Of a DNA stretch of 7,992 nucleotides, positions 1-7,406 are shown piece after piece. How positions within the stretch are numbered: the first letter of the stretch is position 1; every line of letters begins with the position of its first letter. The notes beneath the pieces were generated by a model that worked only from the letters and a program-made list of their open reading frames with translations, did no database searches and was not told the DNA's origin. The translations under genes were made by a program, and so were the position numbers. Origin of the DNA: an uncultured Clostridia bacterium (GTDB lineage: Bacteria; Bacillota; Clostridia; Peptostreptococcales; Anaerovoracaceae); assembly GCA_946541285.1 (NCBI GenBank), contig CAMNJG010000055.1, positions 1 to 7,992 on the forward strand, written 5' to 3'.

Positions 1-3000
1 CCATGGACACCAGCGGGGCTGTCGCGAATCCAAATTCCTCCGCTCCCAGGATACAGGCGATCGCAACATCACGGCCAGTCATCAGTTTTCCATCTGTTTC
101 CAGTTTCACACGGCTCCTGAGTCCGTTCTTCACCAGTGTCTGATGGGTTTCCGCCAGACCCAGCTCCCACGGCAGCCCCGCGTCATGGATCGAACTTGGA
201 GGCGCCGCGCCGGTCCCGCCGTCAAATCCTGAAATCAGTACGGTCTGGGCTCCTGCCTTGGCCACGCCGGAAGCGATGGTTCCGACGCCTGCCTCCGAAA
301 CCAGCTTCACGGAGATCGCCGCATCTTTATTCGCGTTTTTCAGATCATAAATCAACTGCGCCAGATCTTCAATCGAATAGATATCATGATGCGGTGGCGG
401 TGAAATCAGCGTCACTCCCGGAGTGGAGCACCGCGTTTTCGCGATCCACGGATACACTTTATTGCCCGGCAGGTGTCCTCCCTCTCCTGGCTTCGCTCCC
501 TGCGCCAGCTTGATCTGTATCTCTTTCGCGGAACACAGATAGGCGCTCGTTACGCCAAAACGACCGGATGCCACCTGTTTGATCGCGCTGTTATACTCTG
601 TCCCGAAGCGTTCCGCGTCTTCTCCGCCCTCACCGGAATTGGACTTTCCTCCCAGACGATTCATGGCTTCCGCCATACACTTATGTGCTTCCCCGGAAAT
701 CGAACCATAACTCATGGCGCCGGTTTTAAACCTCCTGACAATTTCAGACGCCGGTTCCACTTCTTCCAGCGGAATGCCGCCATCCTGATCCCAGAGGAAT
801 TCTGTCAGCCCTCTCAGCGTATGTGGGACATTCGCTTTATCAACGATGTCCGAAAACTCCCTGAATTTTTCGAAGCTGCCCGTCATCACGGCCTGCCTGA
901 GCGCCACAACCGTCTGAGGATTATACATGTGATCTTCCGATCCTTCATTGGAACGGAGCTTGTGCCTGCCAAAACTGTCCAGTGTCGTATCCACTCCCAG
1001 TCCCAGCGGATCAAAGGCATGATCATGCCGCCACTCGACACCTTCCCCGATTTCCTTCAGTCCGATCCCGTCCACCGGACTGATCGTATTGGTAAAATAT
1101 TTATCAATGACTTCTTTACAGATGCCGACCGCTTCGAAAATCTGCGCGCTCTGGTAAGACTGCAGTGTCGAAACCCCCATCTTCGCAGCGATTTTCACGA
1201 TACCGTGCAGGATCGCGTGGTTATAGGAATCGATGGCGACATGCGGATCCTTGTTCAGTGTCCCGTTTTCCGTATACTCTTCGATGCACTCATGCGCCAG
1301 ATAAGGATTGACCGCCCTGGCGCCATAACCGAGCAGCAGCGCGAAATGATGCACATCCCGCGGCTCCGCGCTTTCCAGGATAATGGAAACCGCCGTTCTT
1401 TTGCGGGTCCTGATCAGATACTGTTCCATCGCGGAGACCGCCAGCAGCGACGGGATCGCCACATGGTTCTCATCCACACCACGGTCGGAAAGTATGATGA
1501 TATTGGCACCGTTTTTATAGGCTTTGTCGCAGCTGATGAACAGCCTGTCCAGCGCGTTTTTCAGTGATGTATTTTTGTAATAGAGCAGTGAAACGGTCTG
1601 GACATGAAATCCCTCTTTCTGCATATTCCGGATTTTCATGAGGTCGATGGAGGTCAGGATCGGATTATGAATTTCCAGGACTCTGGAGTTTTCAGGTTTT
1701 TCCTCAAGAAGATTCCCGTCCGATCCTACGTAAACGGTCGTATCCGTCACGATTTCTTCCCGGAGGGAGTCGATCGGAGGATTGGTAACCTGCGCGAACA
1801 GCTGTTTAAAATAACTGAACAGCGGCTGATGTTTTTCGGACAGTACGGCCAGGGTGGCGTCATTTCCCATCGAGGCGGTTGCTTCGATGCCATCCCGCGC
1901 CATCGGCAGAATTGCCGACGTAATATCTTCATAGGTATATCCGAACGCTTTGTACAGTCGGATCCGTTCCTCCCGGGAGCTTTTGGCGACCATCTCATTC
2001 GGTACGGGCAGTTCCCTGAGCGTGACCAGGTTCTCATCGAGCCATTCGCCATACGGGCTGCGGGACGCATAGTAAGCCTTGCACTCATCGTCGGAGATCA
2101 CCCTTCCCCTGGCAGTATCCACCAGCAGCATCTTTCCCGGCTGGATTCTCGATTTGGTAATGATCTCTTCCGGCGCGATATCCAGAACCCCCACTTCCGA
2201 AGAAAGGATCACCCGCCGGTCCTTTGTGATGTAGTAACGGCACGGCCTCAGTCCGTTTCTGTCCAGAACCGCTCCCATGAGGTCGCCGTCGGAAAACAGG
2301 ATGGCCGCCGGTCCGTCCCACGGCTCCATCATCGTGGAATAATAACGGTACATATCTCTTTTCGCCCTGGCGATCTCCGGATCATTTTTCCACGCCTCCG
2401 GAATGGTGATCATGACAGCCAGAGGCAGCGGCAGGCCACCCATTGTCAGAAATTCCAGCGTATTATCCAGCATGGCGGAATCCGATCCCTGAGAGGAAAT
2501 GACCGGAAGGATTTTTTCCAGTTCCTCCTCCAGCAGGGTACTGTGGATCGTTTCCTCCCTGGCCAGCATCCTGTCCGCGTTCCCCCGGATCGTATTGATT
2601 TCACCGTTATGCAGGATCAGCCGGTTCGGGTGGGCACGCTCCCAGCTTGGTGTTGTATTGGTCGAGAACCTGGAATGGACCATCGCGATGGCACTTTCAT
2701 ACCGCGGGCTCTGGAGATCCGAATAAAACCGGCGCAGCTGACCCACCAGGAACATCCCTTTATAGACAATCGTTCTGGAGGAAAACGAGCAGACATAGGC
2801 ATCCTCCCTGCTCTGTTCAAACTGCCGGCGGATAATATACAGCTTCCGGTCAAAAGCCAGTCCCCGCTCCACGTGATCCGGCCGTCTGACAAAACACTGA
2901 CAGATGTACGGCATCGAATCCCTGGCCGTTTTCCCCAGGATGTCCGGAAAAACCGCAACATCGCGCCATCCGATAAATTCGACCCCTTCCTTCTGGCAGA

Positions 3001-3328
3001 TCAGTTCCACCATCTTCATGGCCTGACGCCGCGGGAGGTTCTTCTGCGGCATGAAAAACATGCCGATTCCGTAGTCCCTGGCTTCTCCCAGATCTTCACG
3101 GATCCCGGAAAAAAACCTGTGCGAAATCTGAAGGAGAATGCCGACGCCATCGCCGGTTTCGCCCGAAGCGTCCTTACCTGCCCTGTGTTCGAGTTTTTCA
3201 ACGATCGAAAGCGCGTCATCCACAATCTGATGTGACGGCACACCGTCAATACTGACGACAGCGCCGATTCCGCAGGCATCATGTTCAAAGGATTCATTAT
3301 ATAAAGTTTTCTCTTTCAAATCTGCCAT
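1..3328 (-). CDS. gltB: Glutamate synthase large subunit, 5' partial (runs off the left edge)
   Basis: Converts glutamine plus 2-oxoglutarate into two glutamates (GOGAT), in the cytoplasm, usually with a small NAD(P)H-oxidising subunit. The minus frame is open from ATG 3328 to the window edge, giving 1109 of roughly 1500 residues. A short propeptide precedes the class II amidotransferase nucleophile Cys19 (CGIG, codon 3272-3274), which should become the N-terminus after processing. The glutaminase motif HNGEINT is at 240-246. The glutaminase domain covers about 19-420, the central domain roughly 460-750, and the FMN/synthase domain starts near 790. That last domain shows GAMSYGSISGEAH at 870-882, NSGEGGE at 897-903 and GFDGGTG at 1034-1040. 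Sequence stops at TAPLVSM, just before where the 3Fe-4S cysteines and the GXGXG domain normally follow. The start is set by the catalytic Cys position and by GGAAGGGAG 9 nt upstream. B. subtilis calls this subunit GltA. Family identification is very secure. Confidence 0.97.
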   Translation of the reverse strand, partial: MADLKEKTLYNESFEHDACGIGAVVSIDGVPSHQIVDDALSIVEKLEHRAGKDASGETGDGVGILLQISHRFFSGIREDLGEARDYGIGMFFMPQKNLPRRQAMKMVELICQKEGVEFIGWRDVAVFPDILGKTARDSMPYICQCFVRRPDHVERGLAFDRKLYIIRRQFEQSREDAYVCSFSSRTIVYKGMFLVGQLRRFYSDLQSPRYESAIAMVHSRFSTNTTPSWERAHPNRLILHNGEINTIRGNADRMLAREETIHSTLLEEELEKILPVISSQGSDSAMLDNTLEFLTMGGLPLPLAVMITIPEAWKNDPEIARAKRDMYRYYSTMMEPWDGPAAILFSDGDLMGAVLDRNGLRPCRYYITKDRRVILSSEVGVLDIAPEEIITKSRIQPGKMLLVDTARGRVISDDECKAYYASRSPYGEWLDENLVTLRELPVPNEMVAKSSREERIRLYKAFGYTYEDITSAILPMARDGIEATASMGNDATLAVLSEKHQPLFSYFKQLFAQVTNPPIDSLREEIVTDTTVYVGSDGNLLEEKPENSRVLEIHNPILTSIDLMKIRNMQKEGFHVQTVSLLYYKNTSLKNALDRLFISCDKAYKNGANIIILSDRGVDENHVAIPSLLAVSAMEQYLIRTRKRTAVSIILESAEPRDVHHFALLLGYGARAVNPYLAHECIEEYTENGTLNKDPHVAIDSYNHAILHGIVKIAAKMGVSTLQSYQSAQIFEAVGICKEVIDKYFTNTISPVDGIGLKEIGEGVEWRHDHAFDPLGLGVDTTLDSFGRHKLRSNEGSEDHMYNPQTVVALRQAVMTGSFEKFREFSDIVDKANVPHTLRGLTEFLWDQDGGIPLEEVEPASEIVRRFKTGAMSYGSISGEAHKCMAEAMNRLGGKSNSGEGGEDAERFGTEYNSAIKQVASGRFGVTSAYLCSAKEIQIKLAQGAKPGEGGHLPGNKVYPWIAKTRCSTPGVTLISPPPHHDIYSIEDLAQLIYDLKNANKDAAISVKLVSEAGVGTIASGVAKAGAQTVLISGFDGGTGAAPPSSIHDAGLPWELGLAETHQTLVKNGLRSRVKLETDGKLMTGRDVAIACILGAEEFGFATAPLVSM

Positions 3329-3337
3329 TTTCCAGGA

Positions 3338-3346
3338 CTCCCTTCC
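3338..3346 (-). promoter_or_regulatory. gltB ribosome binding site
   Basis: On the minus strand GGAAGGGAG lies 9 nt before ATG 3328. Its first G is also the last base of the TAG stop of the possible leader ORF, so the two translation units are arranged for coupling if that ORF is translated. Confidence 0.75.
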
Positions 3347-3414
3347 TATTTTACGGAGGTCAAAAAACAAAAAACGGCAATGGCGTCAAAAAGAAAAGGT
3401 GACGCCATTGCCAT
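3346..3414 (-). CDS. Possible 22-residue leader peptide spanning the terminator
   Basis: A minus-strand ATG at 3414 opens a 22-codon frame ending in TAG at 3346-3348. The frame runs through both arms, the loop and the T-tract of the leader terminator. The peptide begins MAMASPFLFD, is hydrophobic, and contains four Phe. Its AUG would be about 3 nt from the predicted 5' end of the transcript, with a second AUG two codons later, so initiation would be of the leaderless type because no ribosome site fits. The stop overlaps the gltB ribosome site. A ribosome on this ORF would cover the hairpin. The ORF could equally be chance, because T-rich sequence reads as Phe codons and the stem sequence is constrained by pairing. 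Confidence 0.3.
   Translation of the reverse strand: MAMASPFLFDAIAVFCFLTSVK
3362..3412 (-). terminator. Intrinsic terminator in the gltB 5' leader (candidate attenuator)
   Basis: A perfect 13-bp inverted repeat pairs 3376-3388 with 3400-3412 around an 11-nt loop (3389-3399). Read on the minus strand, the stem is followed at once by G, six T, G and six T, a textbook rho-independent terminator. The plus strand has no T-tract after the stem, so it acts only toward gltB. It sits about 35 nt before the gltB start codon and begins about 5 nt after the predicted gltB transcription start. It therefore lies inside the gltB leader and does not end an upstream gene. No alternative pairing partner is visible between the promoter and the stem. 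Confidence 0.85.
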
Positions 3415-3424
3415 CTTGCAGGCA

Positions 3425-3453
3425 AGCATATCACAGAATCCTGTTTTCGTCAA
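3425..3453 (-). promoter_or_regulatory. gltB sigma-70-type promoter
   Basis: On the minus strand, TTGACG (3448-3453) is separated by exactly 17 bp from TATGCT (3425-3430), and TGA directly before the -10 box gives an extended -10. The match is strong, and the predicted start is near 3417-3418. The spacer contains the dyad ACAGGATTCTGT, a possible operator. The resulting 5' leader would be about 90 nt and starts almost directly with the terminator hairpin. Confidence 0.8.
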
Positions 3454-3535
3454 GCGCAACCGCTTTCTCTTTCAGTACGCCACTTGCGCATTTTCCAAAG
3501 ATCAAGTATAGTGATGTTCGGAAAACAGAATCTGT
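3433..3535. repeat. Two copies of an ACAGAATC dyad flanking the divergent promoters
   Basis: ACAGAATCCTGT (3433-3444, in the gltB promoter spacer) and ACAGAATCTGT (3525-3535, between the exoA -10 box and its ribosome site) share eight bases and a two-fold symmetric form. The second is a perfect 5+1+5 palindrome. The flanks also mirror each other: CTGTTTTC at 3441-3448 and GAAAACAG at 3521-3528. The placement at both promoters suits a shared repressor site, but sites this short can arise by chance, and they do not match the Bacillus LexA consensus. Confidence 0.3.
3484..3512 (+). promoter_or_regulatory. Likely exoA promoter
   Basis: TTGCGC (3484-3489) and TATAGT (3507-3512) are 17 bp apart, and the predicted start near 3519 leaves a leader of about 33 nt before the exoA ATG. 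The -10 box is good and the -35 box moderate. It is divergent from, and does not overlap, the gltB promoter core at 3425-3453. Confidence 0.55.
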
Positions 3536-3537
3536 AC

Positions 3538-3543
3538 AAGGAG
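3538..3543 (+). promoter_or_regulatory. exoA ribosome binding site
   Basis: AAGGAG lies 8 nt before ATG 3552. This decides the start. The frame stays open upstream to an ATG at 3399, but that ATG lies inside the gltB leader terminator, has no ribosome site, and would place 51 extra residues before the conserved exonuclease III N-terminus. Confidence 0.85.
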
Positions 3544-3551
3544 AAACACGA

Positions 3552-4298
3552 ATGAAAATCATTTCATGGAATGTCAACGGATTTCGCGCCTGCCTGAAAA
3601 AGGGCTTCATGGACTTTTTCAATGAACAGAACGCGGATATTTTCTGCATCCAGGAAAACAAAATGCAGGAAGAACAGATGGAGCAGGAGATCCCCGGCTA
3701 TTTCCAGTACTGGAACTGCGCCGATAAAAAAGGCTACTCCGGCACCACGGTTTTTTCCAGAACCGAACCGCTGCAGGTCATTTACGGTATCGAAGATGAA
3801 TATAATAATGAAGGCCGGCTGATCACACTCGAATATCCTGATTTTTACCTCATCAACAGTTACTCGCCCAATGTGCAGAGTACCCTGGCGCGGATGGATT
3901 ACCGCATGGGATTTGAAGACCGCCTGCGCGGCTATATGAGTGACCTGGCAGAGCACAAGCCGGTCATCCTCTGCGGAGACCTGAATGTCGCGCACAACGA
4001 AATCGACCTGAAAAATCCGGAGTCCAACAGGGGCAATGCCGGTTTTACAGACGAAGAACGCGGAAAATTCACGGAACTCCTCGCCGCCGGTTTTACCGAT
4101 TCCTTCCGGTATCTTTATCCGGACGCGGAAGACCGCTACACCTGGTGGTCCTACCGCACCCGTTCCCGTGAACGGAATGTCGGCTGGAGAATTGACTATT
4201 TTGTCGTTTCCAACGGTTTTGAAGACCGCATCAAAGACAGTGTCATCTATGCCGACATCATGGGCAGCGACCACTGCCCGATCGGCCTGATCCTGTAA
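3552..4298 (+). CDS. exoA: Exodeoxyribonuclease III / AP endonuclease
   Basis: Cytoplasmic Mg-dependent DNA repair enzyme. It cuts the backbone 5' to abasic sites and removes 3' blocking groups in base excision repair, and family members also have 3'-5' exonuclease activity. The 248 residues are close to the usual family length (about 250-270). All hallmark motifs of the endonuclease/exonuclease/phosphatase fold are in order: MKIISWNVNG at 1-10 with Asn7, QENK at 34-37 with metal ligand Glu35, NSYSPN at 102-107 with Tyr104, GDLNVAH at 142-148 with Asp143 and Asn145, YTWWSYR around 196-202, WRIDYF at 212-217 with Asp215, and GSDHCP at 238-243 with the catalytic Asp240-His241 pair. No key residue is missing. 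It resembles the Bacillus ExoA type. It is a single-gene transcript, divergent from gltB and convergent with the kinase gene. Confidence 0.97.
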   Translation: MKIISWNVNGFRACLKKGFMDFFNEQNADIFCIQENKMQEEQMEQEIPGYFQYWNCADKKGYSGTTVFSRTEPLQVIYGIEDEYNNEGRLITLEYPDFYLINSYSPNVQSTLARMDYRMGFEDRLRGYMSDLAEHKPVILCGDLNVAHNEIDLKNPESNRGNAGFTDEERGKFTELLAAGFTDSFRYLYPDAEDRYTWWSYRTRSRERNVGWRIDYFVVSNGFEDRIKDSVIYADIMGSDHCPIGLIL

Positions 4299-4370
4299 AC
4301 GGATGAATCCCGGGACACAGGCCGATGAGCCGGATACATTAAAAACCTGTACTGTACCAGGCTGAAAAAT

Positions 4371-4411
4371 AAAAATCACCCTGTCCGCAATTTCCGGATA
4401 AGGTGATTTTT
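4371..4411. terminator. Bidirectional intrinsic terminator between exoA and the kinase gene
   Basis: AAAAATCACC (4371-4380) pairs perfectly with GGTGATTTTT (4402-4411). An inner TCCG/CGGA stem (4384-4387 with 4395-4398) lies beyond a small internal loop. The plus strand continues in T-rich sequence, and the minus strand reads ATTTTTATTTTT after its stem, so both the exoA and the kinase transcripts can end here. The rest of the gap, 4299-4370, shows nothing convincing. Confidence 0.85.
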
Positions 4412-4419
4412 CTGTATCA

Positions 4420-7338
4420 TCATTTTTTCAGCAGTTCCGAAATCGTCTCCATCATTTCCGGAACATCATACGGTTTCGCCAGGTGCGCGTTCATACCTGC
4501 CTCCAGCGCGATCTTCCGGTCCTCCTCAAAAGCATTGGCGGTCACCGCGACAATCGGAATCCCGGCTTTTTCCGGATCCTCCAGGGCACGGATACACCTG
4601 GCCGCTTCATAGCCATCCATACGCGGCATCTGGATATCCATCAGGACGATGTCATAGTACCCCGGTTCCGCGTTTTTCATTTTTTCGACTGCCTGTACGC
4701 CGTCAGCAGCAATCTCCACCGTAAAACCGACTTTTTCCAGAATGGCGACAGCGATCAGCTGGTTCATCTCATTGTCTTCTGCCAGCAGCACCTTCTTTCC
4801 GCTGAAATCCGCCGCTTCGGCCTCCTTTTCCATGAGATGATCCGGCGTGCCGGACGCTGTTTCCGGCTGGCTGATCCGGAATGGAAGACAGACTGTAAAA
4901 TCGCTTCCTTTTCCTTCCTCGCTGTCGACCGAAATCGTTCCGCCCATCATATCGACAATGTTTTTCGTAATCGCCATTCCCAGGCCCGTTCCCTGAATCC
5001 CACTGACGGTGCTGCTTCTCTCACGGGTAAACGCTTCAAAAATGGTCTTCCGGAATTCCCGGCTCATGCCGATCCCGTTATCACTGATCCGGAATTCATA
5101 ATTCGCGCAGTCTTCCCGCTCAGAAGGAAGCTCCCTCACCATAAAACGGATCTTTCCCTGCAGCGGCGTAAATTTGACCGCGTTGGAAAGAATATTCAGA
5201 AGGATCCGGTTCAGACGAAGTTGATCCGCCATCACGTCTTCATGAACCAGTGGCTGAACCTCAACTGAAAACTCCTGCTGTTTCTCCGCCGCGTTTGCCT
5301 GCACAATCGTGCAGAGATCCCGGATCACATCCGGCAGATGGACTCCCGATTCCTCAAGAGTCAGCTTTCCACTCTCAATACGGCTCATGTCCAGAACATC
5401 ATTGATCAGTGCAAGTAAATGCCTGCTGGAAACAGAAATTTTCCCCAGGTAATCCCGCACCTGCTCCGTATTCTCTGTATTCGACTCCGCCAGTGCCGTA
5501 AAACCGACAATCGCGTTCATCGGGGTGCGCATGTCATGGGACATATTATTGAGGAATTCGGTTTTGGCCCGGTTCGCTCCTTCCGCGGCCCTGAGAGCTT
5601 CCGACAATGCCTTCCGGCTGCTCTCCAGTTCTTCGTTTTTCTCCTGCAGCACCCGCTGGGCGCTTTCTTTTTCATGGACCAGTCCCCGGGTCCGCCGGGT
5701 ATCCTGTACCAGAAACAGGATGATCAGCAGCGCCGCCAGCAGAATCAGGGAGCCGAATACTGCAATATGATCCATGACATAATCCAGGAATGTATAGGAA
5801 TGCAGCTGGTCCGTATACCGGTATACCCGGTTCTGGGCATAGTCGCTGCCAATGACATTAATCCCGCGGTTCAGCAGCTTGAGGAGTCCGTCATTTCCGA
5901 TTTTAACGCCAAAACAGCGGTCATCACTCCAGCTCAGATGCATCAGGGAAAGATCACGGAACTTCCTGTTTTTCAGAATATCATTCGCCCGCAACCCGTT
6001 CAGGAAAGTACTTCCGGCTTTTCCGGAAAGCACCGCGTCCAGGCACGCCTCTACGGAAGGATACCGTGTGATTTCCGCGTCAGGATAATAGGTCCTGACA
6101 TAATACTCATGGATGCGGTTATTCCTGTTCACTGCGATATGAGACACTGTATCTTCCGTGTATTTTCCTGAATAGATCAGTTCATTGGAAGTCGAAATGA
6201 TCGGATTGGACTGGTAGATCCCATTTTCCTCGGAAAAGTACAGACCGCCCCCGATCGGGAACACTACATCCACGACACCACTGTTGACATCCGCAATCAT
6301 CGCGTCATAGCTCTCATAACCCTGATAGTGATAAGACATCCCGGCGATGTCAAAAGTTTCAAAAATCTGCGGAATCACGTCCTTGACCAGACCGGTGACT
6401 TCTCCTGACGGATCGGTATCACTGTACGGGAGATAATTCATGAGATAACCGACCTTCAGCTCATTATGCGTATTCATCCATTCCTTTTCCATCGGGGAAA
6501 ACGCGCGGCTGAACAGCGTATGCGGATAATACTTTTCATTCAGGGAATTGAGGTAATTCGGTTCCTCTGCCGACAGCAGTGCCTGCGCTGTATTCAGCTC
6601 CGACAGCAGATCCTCACGCCCTGAGTCGACACAGAGATAGTAATCCGAAGCGCCAAATGTACACAGGATCTCCGCGTCGCTCCTTCCGTAAGTGCCGTTC
6701 CCTTCTACCGCGATCACATCCACTTTCTGTGTGTCGAAGGCTTCAAAAACAGCTTCATAATCCGGTAACGGGACGATTTCCGCCTGCACATGATGTTCCT
6801 CCAGATATTTCCGCAGGACATCCACCATCGCGCTCTCCAGTACAACGATACGCCTGCCTGACAGCGATACCGGATCAGAGGTGATCTCCTCATTGACAGC
6901 ATGTTTCAGAAGATTGTACGACTCATGTCCCATCGGCTCATCCGGATAGGCGATCAGGCCTTCCCGTTCCGGTTTATACGCCAGTCCGGCCAGCAGGTCA
7001 ATCTCGTGATTCAGCAGCTTCTGATAAAGATCCGAGTAGCTTCCGTAAACATATTCATACTGCCATCCGGTATACTCGGACAGCTTGCGGTAATACTCAT
7101 ACGCGTAGCCGGTTTTGACCGCGTCTTCTCTGGCTCCCTCCTGAAAAACTTCATTTTCATAATACCCGACCCGTACAGTTTTGGCCTCTTCGGCATGCAC
7201 CGGAACCGGGAATAAAAAAGAAAGCATCAGCACGAGAATCATTGGAAAGACACAGAAAATACTTGCAGCGCGCTGATTCCCGAATATCCTGTCCTGATGA
7301 CCGGCCCCGTTGCAGGATCTGATATCCTGTGATTTCAT
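4420..7338 (-). CDS. Membrane hybrid histidine kinase with two solute-binding sensor domains and a C-terminal receiver
   Basis: A 972-residue sensor that probably reads a small molecule outside the membrane and starts a phosphorelay inside. Order: signal peptide or anchor about 27-49 (ending PVHAEE); a family-3 solute-binding domain about 54-275 (VRVGYYEN start); a second about 292-512 (LKVGYLMNYLPYS start); transmembrane helix about 523-545; coiled-coil linker about 553-592; kinase core with phospho-acceptor His601 (SHDMRTP), N box around Asn719, DNGIGM at 753-758 and GTGLGM at 783-788; receiver about 848-972 with acidic Glu854-Asp855, phospho-acceptor Asp901, Thr933 and Lys955. All catalytic residues are intact. 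The layout resembles BvgS/EvgS, but there is no PAS domain and no HPt domain, so the partner of Asp901 is unknown. The start at 7338 is supported by AAAGGAG 11 nt upstream and a complete signal segment. The ligand is unknown; amino acids are a family-based guess. Confidence 0.93.
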   Translation of the reverse strand: MKSQDIRSCNGAGHQDRIFGNQRAASIFCVFPMILVLMLSFLFPVPVHAEEAKTVRVGYYENEVFQEGAREDAVKTGYAYEYYRKLSEYTGWQYEYVYGSYSDLYQKLLNHEIDLLAGLAYKPEREGLIAYPDEPMGHESYNLLKHAVNEEITSDPVSLSGRRIVVLESAMVDVLRKYLEEHHVQAEIVPLPDYEAVFEAFDTQKVDVIAVEGNGTYGRSDAEILCTFGASDYYLCVDSGREDLLSELNTAQALLSAEEPNYLNSLNEKYYPHTLFSRAFSPMEKEWMNTHNELKVGYLMNYLPYSDTDPSGEVTGLVKDVIPQIFETFDIAGMSYHYQGYESYDAMIADVNSGVVDVVFPIGGGLYFSEENGIYQSNPIISTSNELIYSGKYTEDTVSHIAVNRNNRIHEYYVRTYYPDAEITRYPSVEACLDAVLSGKAGSTFLNGLRANDILKNRKFRDLSLMHLSWSDDRCFGVKIGNDGLLKLLNRGINVIGSDYAQNRVYRYTDQLHSYTFLDYVMDHIAVFGSLILLAALLIILFLVQDTRRTRGLVHEKESAQRVLQEKNEELESSRKALSEALRAAEGANRAKTEFLNNMSHDMRTPMNAIVGFTALAESNTENTEQVRDYLGKISVSSRHLLALINDVLDMSRIESGKLTLEESGVHLPDVIRDLCTIVQANAAEKQQEFSVEVQPLVHEDVMADQLRLNRILLNILSNAVKFTPLQGKIRFMVRELPSEREDCANYEFRISDNGIGMSREFRKTIFEAFTRERSSTVSGIQGTGLGMAITKNIVDMMGGTISVDSEEGKGSDFTVCLPFRISQPETASGTPDHLMEKEAEAADFSGKKVLLAEDNEMNQLIAVAILEKVGFTVEIAADGVQAVEKMKNAEPGYYDIVLMDIQMPRMDGYEAARCIRALEDPEKAGIPIVAVTANAFEEDRKIALEAGMNAHLAKPYDVPEMMETISELLKK

Positions 7339-7349
7339 AGATTCTCACA

Positions 7350-7372
7350 CTCCTTTCATACCAGTGCGGTAT
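7350..7372 (-). promoter_or_regulatory. Kinase ribosome site with an adjoining small dyad
   Basis: On the minus strand AAAGGAG (7350-7356) precedes the kinase ATG by 11 nt, slightly long but acceptable. Directly upstream is a perfect 5-bp dyad, ATACC and GGTAT around a 5-nt loop (7358-7372). It has no T-tract, so it is not a terminator. No convincing promoter was found in the 68-nt gap 7339-7406, which suggests cotranscription with the upstream gene. Confidence 0.5.
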
Positions 7373-7406
7373 CTCCGTCAGTTTTCTGTATCACGTTTCA
7401 GGGATA

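Noticed and set aside
473..3235. Long plus-strand open frames opposite gltB (364 and 543 codons)
   Set aside because: They lie in the frame aligned codon-for-codon with gltB, where stops arise only opposite TTA, CTA or TCA codons, which this genome rarely uses. Their proteins show no recognisable domain, and gltB itself is unmistakable.
3376..3412. Reading the 13-bp inverted repeat as a repeat-element end or protein operator
   Set aside because: The immediate double T-tract on one strand and the position just after a strong promoter fit an intrinsic terminator better. There is no second copy in the window.
3399..3551. Upstream in-frame start for exoA at 3399
   Set aside because: It has no ribosome site, starts inside the gltB leader terminator and precedes the predicted exoA promoter. 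The conserved protein starts at 3552, which has AAGGAG 8 nt upstream.
3564..4379. 271-codon minus-strand open frame across exoA
   Set aside because: Antisense shadow of a gene with complete exonuclease III motifs; its frame also crosses the terminator region and its product is unrecognisable.
4483..6171. Plus-strand open frames opposite the kinase (261 and 250 codons)
   Set aside because: Same aligned-antisense effect as opposite gltB. They have no ribosome sites and no recognisable protein features.
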